Both the position numbers and the translations under genes were made by a program. Below are positions 1-5,292 of a stretch of 5,546 nt of DNA, piece by piece. The first letter of the stretch is position 1, and each line of letters starts with the position of its first letter. The stretch lies in NCBI GenBank assembly GCA_031254635.1, contig JAIRUB010000180.1:1-5546 (forward strand). Reading direction: 5' to 3'. The notes under the pieces were generated by a model, which worked only from the letters and a program-made list of their open reading frames with translations, was not told where the DNA came from and made no database searches. Origin of the DNA: Prevotellaceae bacterium. GTDB taxonomy: Bacteria > Bacteroidota > Bacteroidia > Bacteroidales > UBA932.

Positions 1-843
1 AGTTATACGCTGTCATTCGAAATTGACCAAACTACCGAACTAACATCTTTTGAAATGCAACGTGCAACGGGTGATGGTGATTTTTCAATAGTACATAACT
101 TTTCTGATAAAACCATATCAAATTATATCAATGCTGCCGGCCTCGGCCTCTTTCGTTATCGTATAGTAGCTAAAAATGAATGTGGAAATGTAGTGTGTAC
201 AAGTAATGAAATAGTTAATATTCAGTTATATATAACACAGGATGGAAATAATTGGCAATTGCAATGGAACAACGCTGAACCTCTGTATTCAACAATATTA
301 TATACTCTTGACAGACAGCAGCCCAATTCGATTAATTTATTGTCGAATAGCACAGCTACTACTTATTCCGATCCTATCATTATTAACTCGTCCGATAATT
401 CCTTACAGTTTTGTTACACCATTTCAGGCTTAATACGGCAAGCTTCTAATATACCGGAATGGTGGCTAATTCCTGCAGCAACTACTACCTCCGGAAATTG
501 TGCCTATTGCCGGCCTACGATAACCATGCCCGACGCAGTTGATCCCTTGAGTACAGAAGTAAATTCGCAAACAGGACGGGCGCGCAACCAATTCGGTCCG
601 GTAATTAATGCCAACCCACAAACCTATAGCTACCGGCTTACTATCTTGAATCGTAATGCAGCAGTAGTAGCCGATATTGTTAAAAATACCGGCGATAATC
701 CCTTGGATAAATCGTGGAACGGTTGCCTGAAGAATGGAGACAAAGATCCCGAAGAGGTATATACCTATCATTTGTCGGTAGAATTTGAAGGCGGACATCA
801 GCAAATAATGACAGGAACAGTGGTTGTTGTATATTCGAAATAA
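1..843 (+). CDS. Secreted FnIII/Ig-like protein with diverged T9SS type B C-terminal domain (3' part only)
   Basis: The reading frame is open from base 1, so the gene begins outside the window; 280 residues are visible. Residues about 1-75 and 76-150 read as two beta-sandwich repeats of fibronectin III or Ig type, the first holding a typical strand pair (SFEMQRATGDGDF, then FRYRIVAKNECG). A linker with two Cys (GNCAYC) leads into a last domain of about 107 residues from ITMPDAV (I174). It aligns by eye with gliding-motility-associated type B sorting domains: NQF for the usual NDxF, YRLTILNRN for the usual IFNRWG, SWNG for WDG, EVYTYHL for GVYVY, and the ending GTVVVV. In that family the domain directs export by the type IX system and attachment outside the cell. 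The usual FTPNGDG core and the Trp of NRWG are absent, so the domain is divergent. The next gene starts one base after the stop. Ligand and adhesive role are unknown. The ATG at 55 is internal, not the start. Confidence 0.75.
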   Translation, partial: SYTLSFEIDQTTELTSFEMQRATGDGDFSIVHNFSDKTISNYINAAGLGLFRYRIVAKNECGNVVCTSNEIVNIQLYITQDGNNWQLQWNNAEPLYSTILYTLDRQQPNSINLLSNSTATTYSDPIIINSSDNSLQFCYTISGLIRQASNIPEWWLIPAATTTSGNCAYCRPTITMPDAVDPLSTEVNSQTGRARNQFGPVINANPQTYSYRLTILNRNAAVVADIVKNTGDNPLDKSWNGCLKNGDKDPEEVYTYHLSVEFEGGHQQIMTGTVVVVYSK

Positions 844-844
844 A

Positions 845-3073
845 ATGGCGGAAGAAAGCAAAAATAGAGAGATGATAGCGGTGGTCTTTGCCGAATTAGA
901 GCAGATTGCTTACGACCGTTGCAGCGAGGAAGAACGGATGTCTATTCGCGAGGCTTTCAATTTGGCTACTGAGGCACACAAGGGAGTAAACCGCAAATCG
1001 GGCGAGCCTTATATCCTGCACCCCATAGCTGTGGCTAAGATTGTAGTGGAAAATATTGGCCTTGCATACAAATCTATTGTAGCATCCTTATTACACGACG
1101 TAGTAGAAGACGCCGACTATACCGTTGATGATATACGGCAACGCTTCGGAGATAAAATCGCCTCTATAGTCGACGGGCTGACAAAAATTGAAGGAGTATT
1201 TGGAGGCGATACGACCCTGCAGGCCGAAAATTTTAAACGAATCCTTCAAACCTTGACCGATGACCTGCGGGTAATCCTGATTAAAATGGCCGACCGGCTG
1301 CATAATATGCGCACCTTAGACGCTATGCCCGAAAATAAACGGGCGAAAATAGTGGGCGAAACTATGTATTTCTTTATACCTTTAGCACATCGCTTAGGTC
1401 TTCAGGGGATTAAAACAGAACTTGAGAATCTTTGCCTGAAAAATTCTTTGCCAGAAGAATATAATACTATTCGACGTAAATTGGAAGAAGGCGAGGAGGC
1501 TCGGCAGGAATTTATCCAACGTTTAATTCAACCGGTAAAGGAAAAATTATTATCGGAAGGATTGCAGGTAGAAGTGAAAGGAGCTACACGTTCCGTATAT
1601 TCGGTTTGGCGTAAGATAAATAGCAGAAATATTCCCTTTGAAGAGGTAAACGACCTTTTTGCAGTGCGTATTATTTTTGAAGCCTCGACAGAAACAACGG
1701 AACGCGCCCAGTGTTGGAATATTTATCAACTGATCACAGAGGTCTATCGCTCGCTTCCGGATAAGTTGAAAGATTGGACAAATACGCCGAAAGTAAATGG
1801 GTACGAGGCCTTGCACTGCACATTAATCGGCCCCTTAGGTAGTTGGGTGGAGGTACAAATTCGCTCGCAGCGGATGGACGAAATTGCTACCAATGGTGTA
1901 GTAGCCCACTGGAAATATAAAATAGGTATTGACCAGGAAAACGAACTTGGAAAATGGTTGGAGCAGGTGAAGGATATGTTCAACCATCCTGTTGACGACC
2001 AAAGTACCTTGGCTTTTCTCGACCGTTTCCAATCGGGATTGTTAGCCTTTGAAGTTTATGTCTATACCCCAAAAGGTGAATCCAAAGCCCTTCCGCAGGG
2101 TGCTACCGTACTCGATTTTGCCTACAATTTACATACCGACCTTGGAAATAAGGCTATTGCTGCTAAGGTTAATCATAAATTGCAATCCTTGAATTATGTC
2201 TTGAAAAGCGGCGACCAGATAGAAGTTATTACTGCTGAAACCCAACGTCCGCAAACTGATTGGATCGATATGGTAGTAACCCCGAAGGCGCGAAGCCGTA
2301 TTATAGATGCCTTAAAAGAAGAATTGGAAGGGAATTACCAACAAGGCCAACAAATGTTGGAGGCAGCCTTACGAAAAATCGGGATTACTTTACAGGGAAG
2401 AGTGGTGAATAAATTGGTTATTGCCTACAAAGCTGCCAATAAACAGGATTTATTTACAAAAATAGCTGCCGGCGTAATTAATTTGTCCGATTTAGAAACA
2501 GTATTGCGCTACAGTATGCCAAGTAAACAGGTGAGTTATTGGGGAGTGCAAGTGGGCGCTCAACCTAAGGGGAAAATATTGAAAGAAAAAATCAATAAAA
2601 AAATCCCCTACCTTTTAGAAGAATTGGCCGAAGGAAAAACAAAACTTTCCTATAAGGTTGCCCCATGTTGTAGCCCTATCCCCGGCGATGATATTATTTG
2701 CTTCATAGATGAAACCGGTACAGGAGTGACTGTGCATAAAACAAAATGCAGAGAGGCATTACACTTCACTGCACAGCACGGTGAGCGTATTATTGCCGCC
2801 CGCTGGGTAAAGCATAGGGCCATGTCGTTCCTTGTGCGATTGGAAATACGGGGTGTTGATCGTATCGGAATCCTCAAAGATATTGTTGATGTAATTACCG
2901 GAGAATTGAGTGTTAACATCCGCAAGGTGAATTTAATGGCTCACGATGGTATATTCGAAGCGGAAATCGATCTTTACGTGCATGATACCGAAGACCTCGA
3001 AGCATTAATCGAAAATGTGAAGAAAACTAAAGGAGTGGTTACTGTTAAACGAGCTACAAAAGTTGATAGTTAA
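845..3073 (+). CDS. rel: Long RelA/SpoT homologue, (p)ppGpp hydrolase/synthetase
   Basis: This 742-residue protein has the full length and domain order of bifunctional stringent-response enzymes, which make and degrade (p)ppGpp from GTP/GDP and ATP in the cytoplasm, usually on the ribosome. The HD hydrolase domain keeps H59 (YILHP), H84-D85 and E88-D89 (HDVVED) and D150/N154 (MADRLHNM). The synthetase domain has D270 (NDLFAVR), the basic KLKD at 307-310 (RXKD class, as in Rel/SpoT, not the EXDD of E. coli RelA), the guanine-stacking Y320 (NGYEALH), H324 and E336 (EVQIR). Regulatory parts follow: TGS at about 403-463, a helical region, a zinc-finger-like segment with C608, C609, H631 and C635, and an ACT domain from about 662. 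The usual GRxKS motif reads GATRS at 246-250, so the synthetase may be altered. ATG 845 is preferred over a TTG at 824, which would overlap the upstream gene; no Shine-Dalgarno is visible. The one-base gap to the upstream stop suggests co-transcription. Confidence 0.95.
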   Translation: MAEESKNREMIAVVFAELEQIAYDRCSEEERMSIREAFNLATEAHKGVNRKSGEPYILHPIAVAKIVVENIGLAYKSIVASLLHDVVEDADYTVDDIRQRFGDKIASIVDGLTKIEGVFGGDTTLQAENFKRILQTLTDDLRVILIKMADRLHNMRTLDAMPENKRAKIVGETMYFFIPLAHRLGLQGIKTELENLCLKNSLPEEYNTIRRKLEEGEEARQEFIQRLIQPVKEKLLSEGLQVEVKGATRSVYSVWRKINSRNIPFEEVNDLFAVRIIFEASTETTERAQCWNIYQLITEVYRSLPDKLKDWTNTPKVNGYEALHCTLIGPLGSWVEVQIRSQRMDEIATNGVVAHWKYKIGIDQENELGKWLEQVKDMFNHPVDDQSTLAFLDRFQSGLLAFEVYVYTPKGESKALPQGATVLDFAYNLHTDLGNKAIAAKVNHKLQSLNYVLKSGDQIEVITAETQRPQTDWIDMVVTPKARSRIIDALKEELEGNYQQGQQMLEAALRKIGITLQGRVVNKLVIAYKAANKQDLFTKIAAGVINLSDLETVLRYSMPSKQVSYWGVQVGAQPKGKILKEKINKKIPYLLEELAEGKTKLSYKVAPCCSPIPGDDIICFIDETGTGVTVHKTKCREALHFTAQHGERIIAARWVKHRAMSFLVRLEIRGVDRIGILKDIVDVITGELSVNIRKVNLMAHDGIFEAEIDLYVHDTEDLEALIENVKKTKGVVTVKRATKVDS

Positions 3074-3148
3074 TCTTGCAAAAACTGTTTCTTTCAGTGG
3101 AAAAATTGCTATCATTTGTAAATTAGCTTTAATTGTAAGTATCCCTAA

Positions 3149-3163
3149 AAACCCGAAAGGTTT
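3149..3163. terminator. Weak hairpin between convergent rel and Nudix genes
   Basis: AAACC and GGTTT form a 5-bp stem around a CGAAA loop, midway in the convergent spacer. Read on the minus strand, the second arm runs into five T residues (GGTTTTT), so it could help end Nudix transcription, about 80 bases past that stop. On the plus strand a short T run comes only about ten bases later. The stem is short, and no better terminator was seen in this 170-base spacer. Confidence 0.25.
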
Positions 3164-3171
3164 AACCCTTG

Positions 3172-3199
3172 AATTTTTAACTTTCAATTCTCAACTATT
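3172..3199. repeat. Degenerate heptad array, AAYTHTY type
   Basis: Four in-phase seven-base units lie end to end: AATTTTT, AACTTTC, AATTCTC and AACTATT. Each begins AA[T/C]T or AACT and is pyrimidine-rich. They lie in the A+T-rich convergent spacer after rel. Because the composition is so skewed, the periodicity could partly be chance; it is listed because the other spacers show the same seven-base step. Confidence 0.35.
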
Positions 3200-3234
3200 A
3201 CAATTATTATTTTAATTTTGGTGATTTGCTTATT

Positions 3235-3255
3235 TTTCACCTTCTACCTTGTACC
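3235..3255 (-). repeat. Heptad array GGTACAA/GGTAGAA/GGTGAAA at the Nudix gene end
   Basis: On the minus strand three consecutive heptamers cover the last codons and stop of the Nudix gene: GGTACAA, GGTAGAA (which contains the TAG stop) and GGTGAAA. The residues Gly-Thr-Arg at the protein's end are therefore encoded by repeat DNA. The 11-mer GGTACAAGGTA occurs again just past the pyrE stop. Confidence 0.5.
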
Positions 3256-3852
3256 CTGAATCACCTCCTTAACCGATGGAAACATTCTTGGTAAATATTC
3301 CGGTAATGCTTCACGGGACACCCAGCGCACTTCCGTGATGCCTTCTTCTTTTTGAGGAACGGGAAGGGTCACACCAGTGTATTTCATACTGTACCAATGG
3401 GTTTTCTTCAATATGATATTATCATTTTTTTCGTAAGTATGATAGGTAGAAGCTATAAAACCGCATAATATAAGTTTATCAATACCACATTCTTCTTTTA
3501 CTTCTCGCAGGGCAGTCTCTAGTATGGTTTCTCCTGACTCTACTACTCCTTTAGGCAAGTCCCAATGTTCGTGCCGATATATCAGTAGCCATTCATCATT
3601 GTTATTGCACACTACACCTCCAGCCGCTTCTACAAAACTAAACAAGGATACAAACTCATTCATAGTATCTTCTATATCGTCAACGCATAGGCATAGCTCT
3701 TGCATGGCACTATTTTGTTGAAACTGCTCAATTATTGATTTTATTTCATTTTTTTTCGTAACTTTGTAATTTATTGCATTCAAGCCTTGGCTACATTGTT
3801 GCCAATTGTTACAAATGCTTAAAACCCTGTCGTTAAAAAATATTTTATACAT
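3244..3852 (-). CDS. Nudix hydrolase with N-terminal extension
   Basis: This 202-residue protein has an intact Nudix box at 102-124 (G102, E108, R116-E117, E120-E121, G123), preceded by WDLPKG at 97-102 and by the AAGGVV strand near 76-81. Nudix enzymes hydrolyse nucleoside diphosphates linked to another group, using divalent metal held by the box glutamates. The signature does not fix the substrate; HWDLPKG and the YHTY-LKKTHWY segment (about 137-154) fit a Nudix subfamily I recall as common in Bacteroidota. The first 72 or so residues form an extension without a recognisable motif, including an acidic stretch (DDIEDTMNEF). No signal peptide or membrane segment is seen, so it is probably cytoplasmic. 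The ATG at 3852 is 19 bases from a good TAnnTTTG box. It diverges from pyrE and converges with rel. The final codons and stop lie inside a heptad repeat, so the C-terminus may have been reshaped by repeat DNA. Confidence 0.92.
   Translation of the reverse strand: MYKIFFNDRVLSICNNWQQCSQGLNAINYKVTKKNEIKSIIEQFQQNSAMQELCLCVDDIEDTMNEFVSLFSFVEAAGGVVCNNNDEWLLIYRHEHWDLPKGVVESGETILETALREVKEECGIDKLILCGFIASTYHTYEKNDNIILKKTHWYSMKYTGVTLPVPQKEEGITEVRWVSREALPEYLPRMFPSVKEVIQGTR
3735..3766 (+). promoter_or_regulatory. Candidate pyrE promoter inside the Nudix coding region
   Basis: TAACTTTG at 3759-3766 matches the Bacteroidota -7 box TAnnTTTG exactly. TTG at 3735-3737, 21 bases upstream, could serve as the -33 element. 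Initiation a few bases after the box would give a 5' leader of roughly 110 bases before the pyrE ATG, antisense to Nudix codons for the N-terminal part. A small stem, TTGGC/GCCAA (3787-3791 with 3801-3805), lies in that leader. Confidence 0.4.
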
Positions 3853-3870
3853 TGAAGATTAAATTTAGCA

Positions 3871-3878
3871 CAAAGATA
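3871..3878 (-). promoter_or_regulatory. Candidate Nudix gene -7 promoter box
   Basis: On the minus strand this reads TATCTTTG, an exact TAnnTTTG match, 18 bases before the Nudix ATG. The -33 box is poor: the nearest candidate is TTTC at 3900-3897, 18 bases further upstream and inside the first pyrE codons. Predicted initiation near 3865 leaves a leader of only about a dozen bases. Confidence 0.5.
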
Positions 3879-3884
3879 CATTTT

Positions 3885-4520
3885 ATGGAATCAATAGAAA
3901 AAATTATTGCACGTCAGCTACTCGAAATTTCGGCTGTGCGCCTGAATGTAGAACAACCTTTTATATGGACATCAGGCTGGTGTTCACCTATATATTGCGA
4001 CAATCGCAAGATATTGTCTTATCCCAAAGCGCGTAAGTTGATTTATGAAAGCCTTACGCAGCTTATTAGTCAGCATTTTCCGGATGTGGAGGTAATTGCC
4101 GGCATAGCTACCGGCGCTATTGCCCACGGAGCCTTGGCGGCTGAACACATGGGAAAACCTTTTATTTATGTCCGCGCTTTGGCTAAAAGCCACGGCTTGG
4201 GGAATATTATCGAAGGTGAATTGAAAGCCGGAGTGCGTGTTGTAGTGATAGAAGACCTTGTTTCTACCGGAGGTAGTAGCCTGCGCGCCGTAGAAGCTTT
4301 GCGTAGAGCCGGTGCGGAAGTATTGGGAATGGTGGCTATATTCTCTTATAATTTCATTTCTACCCGTCGCAGTTTCGAAAATGCCGGCTGCGAATTATAC
4401 ACCCTTACCAATTATCTAACCTTGATTGAGGAAGCCCGACAGTGTAATTATATCAAAGACTCCGACATGGGAACCCTTGAACGCTGGCGCGAAGCACCGA
4501 CCCAATGGAACAATGAATAA
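3885..4520 (+). CDS. pyrE: Orotate phosphoribosyltransferase
   Basis: The product (211 residues, normal family length) joins orotate to PRPP to give orotidine 5'-monophosphate, the fifth step of de novo pyrimidine synthesis, in the cytoplasm, typically as a dimer. The PRPP-binding motif is clear at 119-132 (VVVIEDLVSTGGSS, with E123-D124 and T128-S131). The mobile catalytic loop follows YVR: R97, K101 and H103 in VRALAKSHGLGN, then IEG. The N-terminal substrate motif reads SGWCSPIYCDNRK at 30-42; relatives I recall have Lys where C33 stands, so this is an unusual residue at an active-site position. ATG 3885 is chosen over an in-frame TTG at 3852: it begins the family-typical MESIEKIIARQLLEI, whereas the extension would overlap the Nudix start codon. 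It diverges from the Nudix gene by 32 bases. Its probable promoter lies inside that gene. No signal for pyrimidine-responsive attenuation was recognised. Confidence 0.95.
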   Translation: MESIEKIIARQLLEISAVRLNVEQPFIWTSGWCSPIYCDNRKILSYPKARKLIYESLTQLISQHFPDVEVIAGIATGAIAHGALAAEHMGKPFIYVRALAKSHGLGNIIEGELKAGVRVVVIEDLVSTGGSSLRAVEALRRAGAEVLGMVAIFSYNFISTRRSFENAGCELYTLTNYLTLIEEARQCNYIKDSDMGTLERWREAPTQWNNE

Positions 4521-4525
4521 TGAGA

Positions 4526-4547
4526 GGTACAAGGTAATAAGGTAGTG
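4526..4547 (+). repeat. Heptad-like array GGTACAA/GGTAATAA/GGTAGTG after pyrE
   Basis: Three GGTA-headed units (7, 8 and 7 bases) begin six bases after the pyrE stop. The first 11 bases, GGTACAAGGTA, are identical to the array that ends the Nudix gene, in opposite orientation. An 11-base match alone is expected by chance in a window this size; the shared position at gene ends and the repeat step make it notable. Confidence 0.45.
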
Positions 4548-4617
4548 CGTCATGCTGAACTTGTTTCATCATCTCCTCATTTACTACAGGGGATTGCGGG
4601 TCAAGCCCGCAATGATG
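4548..4617. repeat. REP-like palindromic element with two hairpins
   Basis: Two inverted repeats stand side by side. The first pairs 4552-4559 (ATGCTGAA) with 4565-4572 (TTCATCAT), eight positions with one mismatch and a five-base loop. The second pairs 4593-4600 (ATTGCGGG) with 4606-4613 (CCCGCAAT), eight perfect pairs with a TCAAG loop. The outer ends CGTCAT and ATGATG can also pair if one G-U is allowed. Both motifs resemble dispersed intergenic palindromes I recall from many bacterial genomes. Neither hairpin is followed by a T run, so a simple terminator is unlikely. Its G+C-rich second hairpin contrasts with the surrounding DNA. Confidence 0.6.
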
Positions 4618-4619
4618 AA

Positions 4620-4687
4620 TCGCTTCACGCTTTACGTCTAACGTTTAATAACAAATAACCAATCTGTAAATCCGTAAATTGTAAATA
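4620..4687 (+). repeat. Composite heptad array in the leader of the DUF4293 gene
   Basis: The spacer can be cut into repeat blocks: TCGCTTC, ACGCTTT, ACGTCTA, ACGTTTA (4620-4647); then ATAACAA, ATAACCA (4648-4661); then CTGTAAAT, CCGTAAAT, TGTAAAT (4664-4686). The first two blocks step by seven bases and the last by eight, eight and seven. The array runs right up to the start codon at 4688. No exact TAnnTTTG box was found here, so the downstream gene's promoter is not identified. Confidence 0.5.
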
Positions 4688-5086
4688 ATGCTACAACGTA
4701 TTCAAACTATTTTTCTATTAGCTGCGGCCATTCTGCTGACCTGTATGTTTTTCAATCCATTTATCAGCGCCGGTGACGAACTTATTCAATATACTGATTT
4801 TTTAACTATTCGTATATTAATTATTCTAACAGTAGTTATCGGTTATCTCAACATTTTTATGTACCGTAAACGTACTATCCAAATACGGTTGTGTATTTAC
4901 AATTGCCTTGTTTTATTAGGACTTCAAGGGTTTATAGCCTACTATATATTTACGAACAAAGTAGATGTTGTGTTTTCGCTAACCGCCGCCTTTCCAATTA
5001 TATCCGCCATTCTTACCTATATGGCGATGCGCTACATTGTCCGCGATGAGGCCTTGGTTAAGACTATGGAGAGGCTACGGAAATAA
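4688..5086 (+). CDS. DUF4293 family integral membrane protein
   Basis: This 132-residue protein has four predicted transmembrane segments, at about 7-27, 40-60, 68-89 and 94-117, separated by short loops, with a charged tail. Family features seen by eye are the opening MLQRIQTIFLL, the basic loop leading to QIRLCIYN (65-72), AAFPII (100-105), and the tail RDEALVKTMERLRK. This matches DUF4293, a Bacteroidota family of inner-membrane proteins with no established function; I recall it often beside rho, which is not present here. The positive residues at 60-67 and 116-132 would place those parts in the cytoplasm. There is no other start in frame upstream and no visible Shine-Dalgarno. It follows pyrE on the same strand, but the repeat-rich spacer of 167 bases makes a shared transcript uncertain. 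Confidence 0.85.
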   Translation: MLQRIQTIFLLAAAILLTCMFFNPFISAGDELIQYTDFLTIRILIILTVVIGYLNIFMYRKRTIQIRLCIYNCLVLLGLQGFIAYYIFTNKVDVVFSLTAAFPIISAILTYMAMRYIVRDEALVKTMERLRK

Positions 5087-5247
5087 TTGTGCTACCTCTT
5101 TATTGCAGTACCTCAAATGGAGAATGACATTGGAATTTCATACCTTATCGATACTTTTTTTCCGTTATGCTCATCCGGAGTCCATTATGGCGACTTGCAA
5201 CTATTTTCATTTCTCAGCAGCTTTAAAAAGGGATATTCAGTAAAATC

Positions 5248-5288
5248 AAAAAAATCCTGCTAATGGTAAAACATTTAGGCAGAATTTT
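5248..5288 (-). terminator. Terminator-like hairpin downstream of the transposase remnant
   Basis: On the minus strand AAAATTCTGC (5288-5279) pairs with GCAGGATTTT (5260-5251): ten pairs with one G-U, an 18-base loop, and T residues continuing to 5248. It starts five bases past the transposase stop codon. The stem is A+U-rich at its base and the loop is large, so strength is doubtful. It could instead lie within the outer end of the insertion sequence; the rest of 5087-5292 shows nothing I recognise. Confidence 0.4.
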
Positions 5289-5292
5289 CATC

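Noticed and set aside
824..844. TTG start that would add 7 residues to Rel
   Set aside because: It would lie inside the upstream gene, and a good ATG follows immediately after that gene's stop.
466..861. A 131-codon minus-strand open frame opposite the end of the surface-protein gene and the start of rel
   Set aside because: It has no recognisable domain and lies wholly opposite two convincing coding regions; it is a shadow frame.
3079..3110. ACTG/CAGT hairpin after rel as a terminator
   Set aside because: The stem is only 4 bp, with an unbalanced internal loop beyond it and no T tract.
3220..3241. GGTGA/TCACC inverted repeat just past the Nudix stop
   Set aside because: The arms are 5 bp around a 12-base loop with no T run on either strand, and one arm is part of the heptad array.
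3852..3884. TTG start that would add 11 residues to PyrE
   Set aside because: It overlaps the Nudix start codon, the extension is unlike the family, and ATG 3885 begins the typical N-terminus.
4593..4613. The perfect GC-rich hairpin as an intrinsic terminator of pyrE
   Set aside because: Neither strand shows a T run after the stem; a REP-like repeat explains it better.
4548..4687. CRISPR array or tRNA in the repeat-rich spacer
   Set aside because: The units are 7-8 bases with no spacers of CRISPR length, and no cloverleaf with T-arm and CCA-type end could be built.
5037..5243. A 68-codon plus-strand open frame running past the DUF4293 stop
   Set aside because: Its first third overlaps the DUF4293 tail in another frame, and the rest shows no motif, no coding-like pattern and no promoter.
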